Shown here: piece by piece, positions 1-12,823 of the stretch
Numbering within the stretch: position 1 is the stretch's first letter
Layout of the letters: each line of letters starts with the position of its first letter
Source: Himantopus leucocephalus
Lineage: Eukaryota > Chordata > Aves > Charadriiformes > Recurvirostridae
Assembly: GCA_003993805.1 (NCBI GenBank)
Contig: RSEF01000003.1
Coordinates: 80,125,537-80,189,536 of the forward strand
DNA length: 64,000 nt
Direction of reading: 5' to 3'
Position numbers and translations under genes: made by a program
The notes under the pieces: model-generated
What the model was told of the DNA's origin: nothing
The model's database searches: none
Seen by the model: the letters and a program-made list of their open reading frames with translations, nothing else

Positions 1-39
1 TAGTATTGTACAGAAGTATAGTATTGTACAGAAGAAGTA
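1..39. repeat. Short tandem repeat, about 18-bp unit, two copies
   Basis: The motif TAGTATTGTACAGAAGTA is followed at once by a second copy with a 3-bp insertion (AAG), and then by a decayed third piece. It sits at the window edge, so its full extent is unknown. No function is inferred. Confidence 0.7.
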
Positions 40-197
40 TCGAAGTATAGAGAAACCAAGTATTATCTCCATTGCCAGAGAAGAATTTAGGCAATGGGAA
101 ATTAAATAGTGAAGTCAATGTTGGCCATAAAGCAGATAGCCGTAAAGCAATGTTGGGCACTGCAGTCCAGTAGTGTATTGAACCTGGGTTTTCCAAG

Positions 198-232
198 CAC
201 ATTTTATGGGAGCATCTGAAAGCATGGCATAG
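198..232 (+). other. Candidate small exon (weak)
   Basis: A TTTTCCAAG acceptor-like site precedes 35 bp that end at AG followed by the strong donor GTAAGAA. Only one frame is open, starting in phase 0 and leaving 2 nt. Its phase fits the next plus-strand candidate at 7239. The protein is not recognised and chance is a real alternative. Confidence 0.12.
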
Positions 233-2522
233 GTAAGAATGAATTTGTGCATTGTTTTGCTAAAGCATGGGTAAAAATGACTACATTCACTAAGAAATAC
301 AAGGCGACATTTGTTTTAACACAGTGAAAACGAGTAGTAGTCAGCAGCAGTCCTTCTAGGTTTCCAATCTAGTAGTATCACTACTTCATCGTCTTAATTC
401 CATAAGATTAAGTTACTTCAAGATTCTTGAAAGATTTTCTTACAATGTTTTCCTAAACCACACTTGCTATAATTAATCAATGCTAAGAACAAAGCATATG
501 AATAAAATTCTCTTTATTGATGATATGTAGTGGTTTTGTTGCATTTAGTTTTGGTTCAGGTCATTTTTTTCTAATTATTTTGTTTTCCTGACTCTTCATT
601 GTCTCATCTTTGTGCTAGGCTTGTCACTACTCTTGTAGTCATCCAAGGCACAAGTATGATAGCAGAGAAAGCAGTGGAGTAACTGTACCTGTGTGCCAAT
701 GTATTTTTCCCAGTTTCACAACAAAAAGCCCCTGAGACTATGAATGCTCATTTGCTTTTTGCTGATCTGAGAGGTCTGTGCCATCTTTGATAATTCGCCA
801 CAGCAGATCAAGCTTTACATGGAAAATACTGCATTAACTAGAACTTTCAAGTGTTAAACATTTTTAAAAGACATATTTAAGCTTTGGGGAGGTAATGCAG
901 ATATTTTTTTTGCATTGAATTTAAAAAAAAAATTATAATCACTACATCTACTAATGAGTGAAGTGAATCACAGTCTGTGCGTTTATGTGGGCTCAAAAAT
1001 ATTTCTATCTTACCTAGAAATTCAACTGCTGTATGCAAAATTATCTAGAAATCTTGATTTGGCTACAGAGCTCCTGCAGAAATTAGGCATTCATTCCCCT
1101 AGTCGACTTTCAACCTTTGAGCCTAAAAATAACACATTCACAGTATAAATTGTAATTAATAAACCCGGCTGGTATTTAGAGACTACTGACTATTCCATTG
1201 ATAGTGTTGTTTCATTGGCTTTCCTATCTGTCCCTCAGTACTAAGAGTTTCTGTTGGTCTTGTGCTTTCGTAGTAGGAAGTTTGGGGCAGAGACCTTTGG
1301 GCTAGTGTCTAGGGTAGCACCTAGTGCTTGGGTTTCCCAATTCAGAGCTGGCATTGCAAGAGACAAGTATGCCAGAGGTAAATTAATTAGTACTTTACGT
1401 GTGTGTCTTCTAGCTCTTCGATGCTCATTCTCACCAGTGACTCATGCTGCAAAAAGGTTCGATATCATGTTCATGTGGGAGGGTTTGGTAACACTTTTTA
1501 CAAAATAGGAGATATCTTCGTAACTGAAAGAAAACAGCAATATAGTTTTACTCATTGGTACGCTGAAAATTGTAGAGCAAATACAGATTTAACTTGGATT
1601 AACAGGGCTGTCACAATGGCATATGAGCAGAAACTGCAGACACCAGATCAGAAGTCATTTCTGGTAGGCACCACAACTATGCGTGCATGAGCGCGGGTGC
1701 ACACATATATACACACAGTCCCTAAGCAGTCTTTGTCCTAAATAGATATCCATATATTGCTCATGATTTACAATGATTTTTGTTTGTGAACCAGCTGTAT
1801 TTTCATTTTCTTTTGTGCTTTGACAGAATATAATTATTTCTGAAATGTATAATAGGATCAAAGCGTATTTCATTATTAAAGAAATTACTGCATTATGTTA
1901 GTGCCATCCTGACTGCATGAAAATGTTAATCCAGTTTTGTTATACTTTTTCAAATGAGAAGTTTTTTTCTTATGAAAATTTTGTGAAATTAATTGTTTGC
2001 TTTCTCCCAACCTCTGAGGGGTCTATAGCTTCAGAAGATATCAGATAAAGGATGATGACATGTAATGAGAGCAAGATTTAGCTATTAAACTTCCTTGACT
2101 CACTTTAAATATTGATTAGAGAAACACTTCTGGGCAAATATTTATATTGAGCAATAATATAATTCAGTGATCCTTTTTTTTTTTTTAACTTTCTGAATAT
2201 CATTATGTCTTCAGTAATTTAGCCTAGAAAAAATACATTGTTAGCCATGGGTTATATGAAAAAGTCCTAGATAGATGAGACCAAGAAAGAAAAGTAAAAT
2301 TTTCCAGCAGTAAACCATCGTTCATAAGATGCAAAAGGTGCTCCGTGTTGCACAGCCTGTATCTGGCCTTTCCCAGGGTTTGGGACTGTTGTACCTGGGA
2401 TATTGGCTTCAAGCCATTTCTAATATAATGCTAATGTTGTGACAGATACTAATGAAACCATGCTGTTTCTAGATAAAGCTAATATTGGATACATAGGCAG
2501 AAGAGGTAATTTCCTTACTCAC

Positions 2523-2564
2523 TTTCTTAATGAGCTCAAGGAGGACAGAGGAACCTTCCTGCAT
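2523..2564 (-). other. Candidate 42-bp exon on the minus strand
   Basis: Read on the minus strand, GATATTTACAG is followed by 42 bp and then GTGAGTAAGG, a near-consensus donor. One frame reads MQEGSSVLLELIKK, 14 whole codons with phase 0 at both ends. A CTAAT branch-like motif lies upstream. The peptide is not one I recognise. The short length means chance cannot be excluded. Confidence 0.22.
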
Positions 2565-5132
2565 CTGTAAATATCTTCAAGATTTTATTAGTTTTTTCAA
2601 CAAGAATAAATTTATTTGCATGTTTTTGTTTACTGCAAATATAACCATAACAGCTGAACATACTTGTTGTGTAACTGAGTGATGTTCCCTACGTAGGGGA
2701 AAAAATATACGTTAAAAATTCTCAGAAAACCTTCAAAGAGTCTAAGCAACATCAACATATTTGTGTTTTAAAATTTCTTCCTAGCTTTCACCTATATGGT
2801 GAAGAGTCCAACTTGCGTTCCAAACACAGAGGGACAAAATATGGATATTATACGTACAATTTGAGTATTATCTGAGTGTGATGGCTGATGTTCAATGACT
2901 GGTTTTTATTTCTTTTATTACGTTGAGCCTTTGGTTACCAAACGCTCCAAACATTCACTGAAAGGTTGAGGTATCCAGGTTAGAGAGCAGTGTGGAGCCT
3001 CCCCACCTCAAGGCAGCATGCTTCGCTCGGCTGTTGCACACTGAACGTCTTGCTTGACTTGGTGTTTTTGGTCCAGGCTAACTGAATCCTGCAGGGGTGC
3101 TAAAGAAGTACGTGCTTGCTTGACAGGATATAAATCTTGGCAGAAGTAGCTGAGAAGGGAAAGGACAGTGTGAAGCCAGTTATCTGGACATATCAGGCAT
3201 ATCCGTTGATCCTTGTACCAAAATTAGATCTCTGACACCTAGATTTGAAGAGAGCTGCTCTGATTTAGAATTACAGGGTTTGGTCTCTTGCCTGTAAATA
3301 CTTTATGAAATAGTCAAATCAGTTTTATCTTATTTGAGGTTGTAATACATATTTCACATGATTGTATTACGGATGCATGCCATGATGAAAACTTGGCTTT
3401 ATGTTGAAATGGTATTTCTGTGTCCGTATTTCAGTACAACTGGATTTTGTAAAGTTTAATCTCAATTTTGAACTACAGTTTAATAGTTGATTGTAGATTG
3501 TTTTAAAATAATAATTTTATATAATCTTTGATTGCTGATGTGTAATGTTGAGATTCCTTCACCTTAACTCTTACTTTCTTGCTGCAACATAATTTATTGC
3601 TCTAACTCATATTGTCCATTGTCAAGTAAGAAGTAATGCAACTTATTTTTCAGACCCAATTACTGAAAATGAGAGGAGTGTGTACTGTTCTAATTGAGAG
3701 TCAGGACTAAAACCCATATAGTGGTTTAAAACAGAAAGGAAAGAGAGGTTCTAAACACTCTATAATGAAAAACTCAAAAAAGGAAACTGGGTTTCAAAAT
3801 CTTTAAGGTGAATAGGTAAATGCTTGAGATGGTTTTTGTCATCTCAAAGGATGCAAAACCAGAGTCTTAGAAATATTATCTGCCTGCTAAAATACGGCAG
3901 CTAGCCTGAAGTAATATTCTAGGACAGTACTTTCTGCTTTTGTGAAAGAATGATCTGGCCTTAGGGATTAGTCCACAGTCTGGCTGAAGCAAGGTTTTTT
4001 CTCAAACCAGTGAAAGTATACACAGCCAGAGGTGTGTGGGTGTGCAACAGCTGCTTTAGTGCTTGGTTACTATTGCAACTTAAAATTCGAAGGTTATACA
4101 GATGTCTGCAGAAAAAGACCAGCCTCTGTATGAAATGAAAAGAAAAATATAGTGTTAATTTGTCTCAGGAATGACAGTGATTCTATTATAATTCGTTAAA
4201 GAAGGTATTTGACAACAAAAGAGGTGAATGTTAAATATAGTACTTCTGACTCAGTATGAAGGTTCATCCTATACCAGTGTAGCTGAGTCAGTTTTTCTGA
4301 TCATTCAATTTGCAAGCTACTCTAATGTACCGTAAGACCTTTCTTCACTGTATGATTAATTTCTATTTTTTCTATTTAAAATATTTTTTTCTTTCTGGTC
4401 AGATATTGTCCCAAATTTTTATGAACGTAACATTCTGAATGTGATGGCGAGTAAATGCATATCTAATTCTAACAGGTATCTTGCAATTTTTTTTCCTCCG
4501 TGCTTTCTGTCAGTGTTTCTGGCTTGCAACATTCCTGTAATTCTATTCCTACAGCAAGTTATTTCTGCACGTATCTAAGCTGATAGATCTCTTTCATGAA
4601 TGATTGCATTTTTCTCATATCCAAACTGACAGATTTGCAGAACTTTTGGATTGGCATGAGATGGTCCTGGACTTATTCTCTCCTCAGTTTCTTTTTTCAT
4701 ATTTATAATTACATGGATCAGGCTATTTTATGTGAAACTCAGGATGCTCATTTATTTAGTTCTTATCTTAAATATTTGTTGCACTTCCTGTTCAAAGTAT
4801 CTTCTTCAACTGTCCAATATCCTATTCCCCGGGGTAGTGGCACACATCAGTTAGGTTTCTCCGTCCGACATAGAAGCTGAGCAAGCCTACTTCCTCTGTC
4901 CTGTGACACTTCACGTAAGCAGAGCTTTAAGTCTAGCTTTGCTGACCTTTGCTTATATTGTTGCCTATCTGGACAGTATCCTTACTGACAGGGGTGGTGT
5001 AAGGTCTTTTTTTGGTGATCATGTCTCTTCAATCATCTACAAGGTTTTTTGTCCCGTCTGTGGGGAACTGTAGCTGTGAAAGCCCGTGACTTCTTCACAT
5101 AGATCAGAATGTTTCCTCAAGAAAATGTAACA

Positions 5133-5188
5133 CCACGAGTAAAATGAGATAAAATACCACAAGTAAAATGAGATAAAATACCACAAGT
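5133..5188. repeat. 24-bp tandem repeat, about 2.3 copies
   Basis: The unit CCACAAGTAAAATGAGATAA plus AATA occurs at 5133-5156 (one mismatch) and 5157-5180, with a partial third copy at 5181-5188. Near identity suggests a fairly recent local duplication. Confidence 0.9.
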
Positions 5189-6818
5189 AACTGAGAAAAT
5201 ATCCTTGATGGAAAAAGAGAGTTGTTAAATCTCTACCTATTACAAATTCTCTGAAGATGTGTAGGACAACAGAGTAAGGTTTAAACAGCACTTCCAGTAA
5301 CTGCAAGAAATAGATACCTCAGAATAAAGACATTAAATGGCAGTGTTATTTCGTTTGATAGGATGACAATCACTTGATGTTTTCAGTAGTTCTCAGTTAA
5401 ATTAGCTAAGAAAACTAGTTGTCTTAGAGAAATTTGAAGAGTGTTCCATTCCATATAAATATAAAATAGATGCATTTTCTAAGCAAAGATGAAACCCTCA
5501 AAGTGTTTGGGAGTTATTTAAAGGCAAATTTAAATATCGCAGGATGCAGCGCTAATTGAGTCTTTTCTATGAAACCCAAATGGGTCTGGGACCTTGGACA
5601 GAAAAGTTTGGAAAGCTGCTGCTGACCAATCCAAATTTAAAAGGTCATTTTCTTTGCTAAGTAAGAGTACAGTAAGACCAGAAAAGTGTTCAGAGAGAGT
5701 AGGCAGTACCCTGATGCTGTAGATACGATACAGGATCTGCAGTGCTAAACAAAAAAGTATTAGGCAGAAAGGCATTAGAAGACCAAAAGAAGCACCACAA
5801 CTGTAACCTCAATAAACACGGAAAGCCCAGAATTGCAAGAATTCAACTCCACCAGTTTTCAACTCCATTGAAAGTATTTTCAGGCTGTCACAGGACATCA
5901 CTACATGAGTGCTACTGCAGAGAAAACCCTTCCCAGGGGCAGTAGTGGATGTTGCAGTCAGAGATGACTAAACTGTCACCTCGGGAGAAGCAGGACGCAG
6001 AGTGATTTACATCTGGACAAAGAAATAATGAGAGTCTGTAATATTAACACTATGGGAAAAACTAAAATAGTAGAAAATGAAAGGGTTAAGCTGTATGCTT
6101 TTTCATTCAAAGTGCATGTTAGCCGTGTATATTGTTGACTTGACAAGAATATAATCTGCAATGGAAACAGGGAAGAAATCCCATGATAAAATGAAAAATT
6201 TGGCAATCCTTTCAGTTCCTCTCAAGTGTAAGTGTTGTCCTTGTAGAGGCAGAGAACTGATTAGGAAAGACTTTGAGAACAACTTTTAAGGTGTAATAAG
6301 CTCTCAGCAAACTCTGAGTACTGTAATCTGACTGGCTTTTTCAGTAGTCTTGTCTAAGGTGAAATATGGACTGAAATTGTTAGTCATGCACACATTTTGC
6401 AGAGACTAATGAAAATCATTGGTACTGAGCACGTGAACACCACTATTGGTGGTCTCTACTGTTGTTGAAGTCTGAAACCTGCACGGGACTATGTCTACAG
6501 GCTCTAGGATAGTGATGCTTAAATTATTAAGGAAAAATATGCTGATAAGAAGACAGAGATTAGAAACATAAAGTCCAAGAGAAAAATATGATATTGTGGA
6601 TATCAAGTGAAAAAACATGTGAGAGGTAAGTGTTTTGGCCTGTTGCATATGTCAGAAAAGAAGATCAAATTGAAAGAAAAAATCTTGTTGATACAACCTG
6701 AAAAAGATCCTTCCGTGAGGCCAAAGCTGGAATAGATTTGATGATATTAACTAGTTCTTCTAGGCTAAGACTCTCACATTTCCAGGATTGCCCTTTGGAA
6801 GCTATTCTAGGTAAAAAA

Positions 6819-6866
6819 GTATATATAAATAATATATAAATAAATATATAAATAAATATATAAAAT
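6819..6866. repeat. AT-rich microsatellite (ATATAAATAA type)
   Basis: Alternating ATAT and AAATA blocks run for about 48 bp. This is a simple repeat that is likely length-variable. Confidence 0.9.
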
Positions 6867-7238
6867 TTATTTTCTCTTGGCACAGTAAATTTAAAGTCTG
6901 ATAATCACCCATAGTGTAGCAGGCATAAATGCAAACATATTATTAAACATTCTGATTATCCACTTGAAATACATACACTGATCTTTGGCGTTGATTTAAC
7001 AAAGGGATGAAATCATACTCTAGTACACAGAGGATACAAACCACAAAGGACCAGGTCCATCCCCTTTAGTGCCCTTGGGAAGTTTGTTGACCTACCTGTA
7101 TATTTTATACTTCCGATGTGTTCCATGCTGAGATATGGGAAGACCACTATATTCTGTATTAATGGTAGTTTCTGAAACAGGGGCCTTTAGATTTAGCAAT
7201 CAGTTTTGAAACAGACATCTTACATTTCTCTCTCTCAG

Positions 7239-7326
7239 TTTGGCAAACATGCTCAGCAGACATACAGAAATAAGGAAAAGGAAAAATTCCCCAGTCCCTA
7301 AACCAGAAGCCATGTACTACTGGAAG
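7239..7326 (+). other. Candidate 88-bp exon on the plus strand
   Basis: A very good acceptor (TTTCTCTCTCTCAG) is followed by 88 bp and the donor GGAAG|GTAACA. Two frames contain stops. The third is open for 29 codons after 1 nt and ends exactly at a codon boundary. The predicted peptide is basic in the middle (EIRKRKNSPVPKPE) and ends in MYYWK. No family is recognised. The phase fits candidates at 198 upstream and 17904 downstream. A shorter possible exon at 7681-7725 (phase 0 to 0, donor GTC|GTGAGT) would also fit. Confidence 0.2.
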
Positions 7327-8298
7327 GTAACACTTACCAAAACTGAGAAATTATTAGACACCAGAGATACTTAATTTCTTAGATTCTTGTTGAATCATAT
7401 AGGGTCATTTACTGTTAAAACGAAGAAATTGTTAGAAGCTGTATCTTAGGCTTGGTTGGGAAAAAAAAAAACCAAACCCAAAACAACCATTCTGTAGTTT
7501 CTAAATCCTTAGGCTCTATTCTTAATTGCCTAAAGCAACAATTTTTCTAGCCTCAGATCATTCAGTAAAATAAAGCACAATGGTTTTGATCATTGTTTTA
7601 ATTAATACAGAAAAAAAGCATTGAAATATTAGAGAAAGTTAAGGCTCTATTGCAGGGCTTTTATAAGTTTCACCTGTAAGAGCTGGGGCAAGGATTTGGA
7701 GCTATGGCTGTGCACCAGCAGTGTCGTGAGTGCAGTGACAACCATACATGCCCATTGTTTTGCATCATTAGTACTGTACTGAATCTTTAGGGGGAAAAAA
7801 AAAAAGAAAAAAGAAAATGCCCACTGAGAAATGTAGCCTTTAGAGTCCAGTCTTTTTTATTACTTCACTTTTTTTTTCTTTTTTTCTTTATACAGCACCT
7901 AATTTAGGCCACAGACAAAAAGAAAATGTATCTTGAATATGCATCACGGGTTCCAAAAATGAAAAGAAATTGGATTTGGATAGCACTTACTCAATAGACA
8001 GATATGATACATGGTAAGAAGGTGCACTGTCTGCCCTGTGATAGATTAAACTACTTTGTAGGAAAATTACTGTGAGCCAGTCACCACCACCACCGTGGCT
8101 AAATCTTTAATAAAATTCTCTTCCATATTCAAGAGCGAGGTATGAAGTACACAATAAGCAGAGTGGAGTAGAGTGCCATTTATCAAACCACAGCTAGGTC
8201 TGTAATCTCCTGCTTTATCCTTTTTTAGTACTTTATTTGTCTTTATTGTTGCAAGGAAGCACATTTACCCAGGGCAGTGGGCTTTCAGTGCTGATAAA

Positions 8299-8333
8299 CC
8301 TTTGTTTTAAATTCTNCCTTTGTTTTAAATTTT
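8299..8333. other. Contig junction (single N at 8316) with repeated ends
   Basis: The 17 bases before the N (CCTTTGTTTTAAATTCT) recur directly after it with one mismatch. This is the signature of two contig ends abutted with a placeholder N rather than a true tandem repeat. Confidence 0.7.
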
Positions 8334-8355
8334 TCCTGTGTGGTTTTTTCTAACA

Positions 8356-8381
8356 CCCCCCCCCCCCTTTTTTTTTTTTTT
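8356..8381. repeat. Homopolymer pair C12-T14
   Basis: A run of 12 C is followed directly by 14 T on the plus strand, giving a 26-nt pure pyrimidine tract. The length is probably error-prone in sequencing. Confidence 0.9.
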
Positions 8382-9725
8382 ATCAGATAACCATCCTGTC
8401 ACTCTATGGGAGTAATTAGTTTGTTTTGTTTTGATGGTCCCTTGTTTGTTACATGTTCTTTCACCCTTCCCTGCCTGACCTGACCTTACCTCTCTTGTCT
8501 CTGTGCTACAAAAAAGGCTACCAAAGCCTGCAAGACATTTTAAAAAGAATACTCAAGCCTGTGTGGAAGACGGTCTGGGATGTATTGCATAATGCTTTTT
8601 TGAGGCTATTTGGCAAGATGGCAGTGTTGAACCATGTTGCAGTTGGCCCCTGGGTGGCACTACATGGCTAGCCCTGGGACCAACAAAAGCATTTTTGGAT
8701 AAAGGCAGAAAACATAATTGAAGCAGTTTTCTTTTTAAGAATTAAGGACGAGTCCTTATGCTAAATTTGTTGATATTTGCTAAATTCAATATAAATACTG
8801 TCGTGGTAACGCAGTAACATTAAACTGTGTTCCTCTTATTGAATGAGATTCCAAAATGTTCTGTATATCTTGTCTACCTGATAATATCTGGATCACTTTT
8901 GGCAACATGCTGATATTAAGTACAGATGCAGTGGAAGGGTCCTATGGGTAGAAGTATGTGACTAGAACTGCTTTGTGCTGCCTGAATATGCATACTACCA
9001 GTCTGTGCTGCAGCCCTGGGGGTGATTTTTTTAGTACTATTATAACCCTTTTTATTGTTTGAATAGCAGTTTTATGACAAAACATTTATATTCAGCCTGC
9101 CTTTGTACTTGACTGAAAGAGAGCAATCACTGAGAATGATAAGGCAACAATGGTAATGATAACTGCATTTATGGAGGCTTACAGAATTTAAACGGGCATG
9201 CAAAAATAGACTTACAATAGTGCTCTACCTGCATCTGAACTGGTTTGGGTATATTTCTTGTGCCTGGCCCGTGTTTGCTTATTGATGGAGATGTTGCCTT
9301 TTCTCCCGTTTTTCTCCCTTATGGCATTTCTTCTGTATGAATCTTAAATGTGTGTGCATCAGGTTTATCTTACCACAGAAAGATGCCATAGTAAGATGGA
9401 GGAACATAACCATTTTTCAAAATCCACATCCCTGAAATCATTGCTCAACTTAAATATCAAGTTTTCAGAGTTTCTGGTTATATGATCTTGCAGCAGAATG
9501 GCCATTAACTGTCTTTTGAGGTCCTACCCCTCATGAAAAATAGGCAATTCTTTCACTCTCCCTTGAGAAGTGAAGAATAGTACTGGACATCGGAAGGTAA
9601 TCCAAGAGTTTAAGAGCAGTCAATCTATTGCCTGAATATTTTTAAGCCAAATTAATTCTGCTTTTGTCTTCCCTTGCTATAGTGTATTCTTCCCCTCGAG
9701 GTTTACATAGACTTATACAGACATG

Positions 9726-9737
9726 CACACACACACA
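9726..9737. repeat. Short (CA)n microsatellite
   Basis: About six CA units. Minor simple repeat. Confidence 0.8.
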
Positions 9738-10332
9738 TTTGTGTATTTCCTTAAATTTATTGCTTATACAAGAAGGCAAGAAAATAACGAGAAGGTTCAC
9801 TGTGTTTTGGGGGGAGGCAGGTAGTTCCTAGATCTCTGATTTTTCTGTGAAGGGAACAGAATTATGCCTAAGTCTGTTTCTACTGTACATTTTAGTATGG
9901 ATTACGAAGAAAGAAGCTGTACACTACACATTGTTCTAAAGATATTTCAGGGCTACATTCTGCCACATTGTTCACAGGCTGCTAAGGAGACTTACGGGTG
10001 TTAGAGGCTTTCTTACTAAGGCAGAGACTGTCCTCGTGGAGTTAGAATGACAGATTCAGCCTACATTTTTATATACTATTTTTCAATATTTTAAAATAAT
10101 TTTGTCAGCAAGCTAATTTATATAAAAATCTCAGTGGACTATCTGTTTTTATAAGCCAAAACAAAAAGTGAATGACCATTTAAAAGGCCTTCACATTTTG
10201 AGCCATACATTAAGATTTTATTGATCTTGAGAGCTGGTAATCTCAATATACCTCAATTTCTTTCATACTATACTTTTCCTATTATGTAATTTTACTTCTT
10301 TCCCCACCAATATTTTAATTTTCTGTACTTAC

Positions 10333-10363
10333 CAGTCCATTAGAAGTTGACAGTATACAAAAG
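10333..10363 (-). other. Candidate 31-bp minus-strand exon (weak)
   Basis: On the minus strand TTTTGCCACCCAG precedes 31 bp ending ACTG|GTAAGTAC, a strong donor. The frame needed to continue from the candidate at 10928-11044 is open (2 nt, 9 codons, 2 nt). Very short and unrecognised. Confidence 0.13.
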
Positions 10364-10927
10364 CTGGGTGGCAAAATTTGTGAAAACTAAGTGAGTCTAG
10401 AAATGGAGGAAGAGAAAAAAAAAAAGTTGTTAAAAACAAGAGGTGTGTTTATTTTATTCATTTATGTTATTTTGCTAATTCAAAAGCTCACTAACTACAC
10501 TACATTTGTTAATGTAGGTATATGACCATTTAACCTGTTCATGTGTTCCTGTCTGTGCTATTTTGGCTTTAAATATGTTTAAATTAATAATTCAAATTCT
10601 TTTCTTGCAAATGAAATATAAGCAATGCAAACATTAACTTGCTTTGCCTAAGTTCTTATAGTATTTTACTGGAATGCTGTACTCAAAGACATGTCATTTT
10701 CTACTAAATGTCTTTCTAATTCTTTTGTGCAAATGATACCTTTTCCCCAGGCCCAGCTACTTAGTGGATATTATTGAACAAGTGTCTTTCATAGGATCTA
10801 AAAAAGTGCAGCATTATGTGAAAGAAATTTTAAAAAATGTGTATGGACTATTTAGGAATATGCTTAGAGAATATTAAGCAAACACCTGAAGTTCCTGTGC
10901 TGCTGCCTAGAACCAGCACTTCATTAC

Positions 10928-11044
10928 CTATTACGTGCAGTGACTTTGAATTTTTTATTAGGTACTGGTCTCTTAGCCTGTAAGGCTTGTGCATGATGTA
11001 TATGAGAGCGATTTCCAGCAGAGCGAAGCTTATCACAGATCCAC
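10928..11044 (-). other. Candidate 117-bp minus-strand exon with a hydrophobic segment
   Basis: On the minus strand the acceptor ATATCCTTACCTTTTAG is followed by 117 bp and ATAG|GTAATG. The open frame runs 2 nt, 38 codons, 1 nt. Its first half (VISFALLEIALIYIM) is a plausible membrane-spanning segment, followed by a charged stretch (HKPYRLRDQ). No family is recognised. AT-rich non-coding DNA often encodes hydrophobic residues by chance, and the same 3' edge also looks like a plus-strand donor (AAAAG|GTAAGG), so strand assignment is unsure. Confidence 0.2.
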
Positions 11045-11083
11045 CTAAAAGGTAAGGATATTTTTTAATTTTTAGTTCACATG

Positions 11084-11120
11084 CAGAACAGCTGCCCGCA
11101 GAACACCTGCACGCAGAGCA
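11084..11120. repeat. 15-bp tandem repeat, about 2.5 copies
   Basis: CAGAACAGCTGCCCG, then CAGAACACCTGCACG, then a truncated CAGAGCAGG. Local tandem duplication with divergence. Confidence 0.75.
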
Positions 11121-11864
11121 GGAAAGAAATTTGGTTTAAGGGTTGATTATACATGTCTTACCCATATACAGTAAGTCCAGAAAAAGGCGTGATGAACTTC
11201 AGATAAACCCAGAATATGTAAATGGAAAGAATCATACCGTAATATTTACCCCCTAATTTTGTGCTACAGTACATTTTTAGTGCATTTTTTTTTCGAGTTG
11301 GTGAGGACAAAGGAGAAAGGCTTAAATATACTTCTGATTTATTTTGCTTCTCCCAGATCTGTAGTATTGATATCTGTGGTTTGGACAAGACAATTTCTAA
11401 AAGCAAAGTTGAACTATGAATCTGGCAGGTGATGTATGCAAAAGAATGAATCATTGTTATTGGCATTCCTCATATTTGCTAAGAAAAACAGTGTTAACAA
11501 GCGTTAACGAGTATTAAGAAAAAACAGAAAAGCAGGAGGAAATGGTGAATACTTGAGAAAGGCAACTAATAAGAAAGAGAGAAGGAGAAAAGGCACAACA
11601 GTAAAGCTAGAGGCAGTGGAGAAATGCATTGATTACTTTTTCACTGAAAATGGCTTTAATGGGCTTTTGAGGGTGAGGGACCCTATCACATAGGTCGTGA
11701 GTGATGAGTCCTAAGAATATTAGTTTGAGTAATTCAAATCAGGTAATTCAGGAGATAAATGTGCCTTAAGAAAGCATGGGCTACGTACAGAATGTGGTGA
11801 TACGCTGATGGTTAAGGTAACGGAATTTGATAAAAGAATATAAGGGGTAGGAAGTTTTGAAACC

Positions 11865-12325
11865 CAGGGTCAAAAGGGACCTTCTTGGTCTCCTCATTTC
11901 GCATATTAGCATCATAAACAAACTCCATCTTAGAAGTTTTTGTTTTTTCTGATAAAAATCTTTTCTTGGACTTTCTTTTAGAAACTTATTTACTTTTCTA
12001 CATTTTTCATTCCCAATTTATAAATATTTTTTGTGCCAAAATTTGCCTCTTGGTTGTTAACTGTCTTTCAGCCTAATGTTTTACCTTTCAGAACAACTTA
12101 CTGGCATTTGTTCTTTAGCCAATTCCTTATGCACTTTTCAATTTCACTGCTAGCCTATGTATTTTTCAACTTTAACTAACGTTTTCACATGTGGTGTTGT
12201 ATGAAATACCTTACTGAAATCCAGATAGATATTTCATCGACCATATCAGTTCTCTTATTAAAACTATTGGTTTAGTCTGGCATGACCTTCCTGCCAGCAA
12301 GACACCTTAGTTTATGTTGTATTTC
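11865..12325 (-). mobile_element. CR1 LINE fragment, antisense, reverse-transcriptase part and 3' tail
   Basis: Read on the minus strand, this decays from a CR1 second open frame. Around 12180-12310 the minus strand encodes NIYLDFSKVFHTTPH, matching the CR1 reverse-transcriptase block usually seen as YLDFSKAFDT. Upstream of it comes a KSCLTN-like remnant. Further along comes IRNWLKNKCQ followed by VVLKG, matching the block after it. The low-coordinate end has the CR1-type tail AAGGTCCCTTTTGACC. Stops and indels break the frame throughout, and the central part, including the catalytic aspartates, is degraded or lost. This is an old, inactive, 5'-truncated insertion. Family assignment rests on motif recall, not on a library search. 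Confidence 0.75.
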
Positions 12326-12348
12326 AACATCGCAGTTTATGTTGTATT
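12309..12348. repeat. Direct repeat, 15 bp, 25 bp apart
   Basis: AGTTTATGTTGTATT occurs at 12309 and again at 12334, at the upper edge of the antisense CR1 fragment. It may be a local duplication within or beside the element. Confidence 0.7.
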
Positions 12349-12619
12349 CTAAAGCGGCAAATGTCTCCTTTTCCTGTTCACATGATAACAGAGCTGTTAG
12401 TGATAGTGCAATGAAATCATTGCTCTTGCAAAGGGAAAGCCTTGTCAGCCACACTTTCTGAACAGTGAATTTGGGTCATGCCATTTAAGAAGAGGTTTCC
12501 TTGAAAGCAGTCTATTTTTGATAATAGGGCCCTAATCCATTCCCCCATCAGACTGAGCATGCATATCATGACAAATCTTTCCTCCATTAAAATTGTTTAC
12601 CAGCCTAAAAATGAATTAG

Positions 12620-12823
12620 CTGAATCAATATACACCTCCTGAGGTTTCCCTGAGGAGACAGGAGCAGCTGCTTGAGCAGCAAGTGCTGCCTGAACAGTCA
12701 GACACCTCACTTGACGTAGGCAACGAGGCCACCACTGCTGTCACCAAGGAGAAAGAAATGGACCCTTGTAGGGAACTGGGGAAGAAGTTTACTCATGGGT
12801 GCCATGGGTTTGCTGAGGTAAAA
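12620..12823 (+). other. GC-richer open segment, possible exon or retro-fragment
   Basis: Sixty-eight codons run open from a stop at 12617 to TGA at 12824, in sequence clearly richer in G and C than its surroundings. The predicted peptide is Glu/Gln-rich at first (RRQEQLLEQQVLPEQ), then DTSLDVGNEATTAVTKEKE. There is no initiating ATG at the left edge. GAG|GTAAAA at 12817 could be a splice donor and TTACCAG at about 12603 a weak acceptor. It lies 300 bp beyond the CR1 fragment, but I do not recognise it as CR1, retroviral or cellular. Confidence 0.25.

Larger units (their letters stand above)
1..5132. other. Unique AT-rich DNA, no gene recognised
   Basis: No recognisable coding gene, RNA gene or interspersed repeat was seen here beyond the small entries listed separately. 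The open frames are short (at most about 95 codons), have no family resemblance, and mostly lack plausible flanking splice sites. It reads as intronic or intergenic sequence. Confidence 0.5.
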
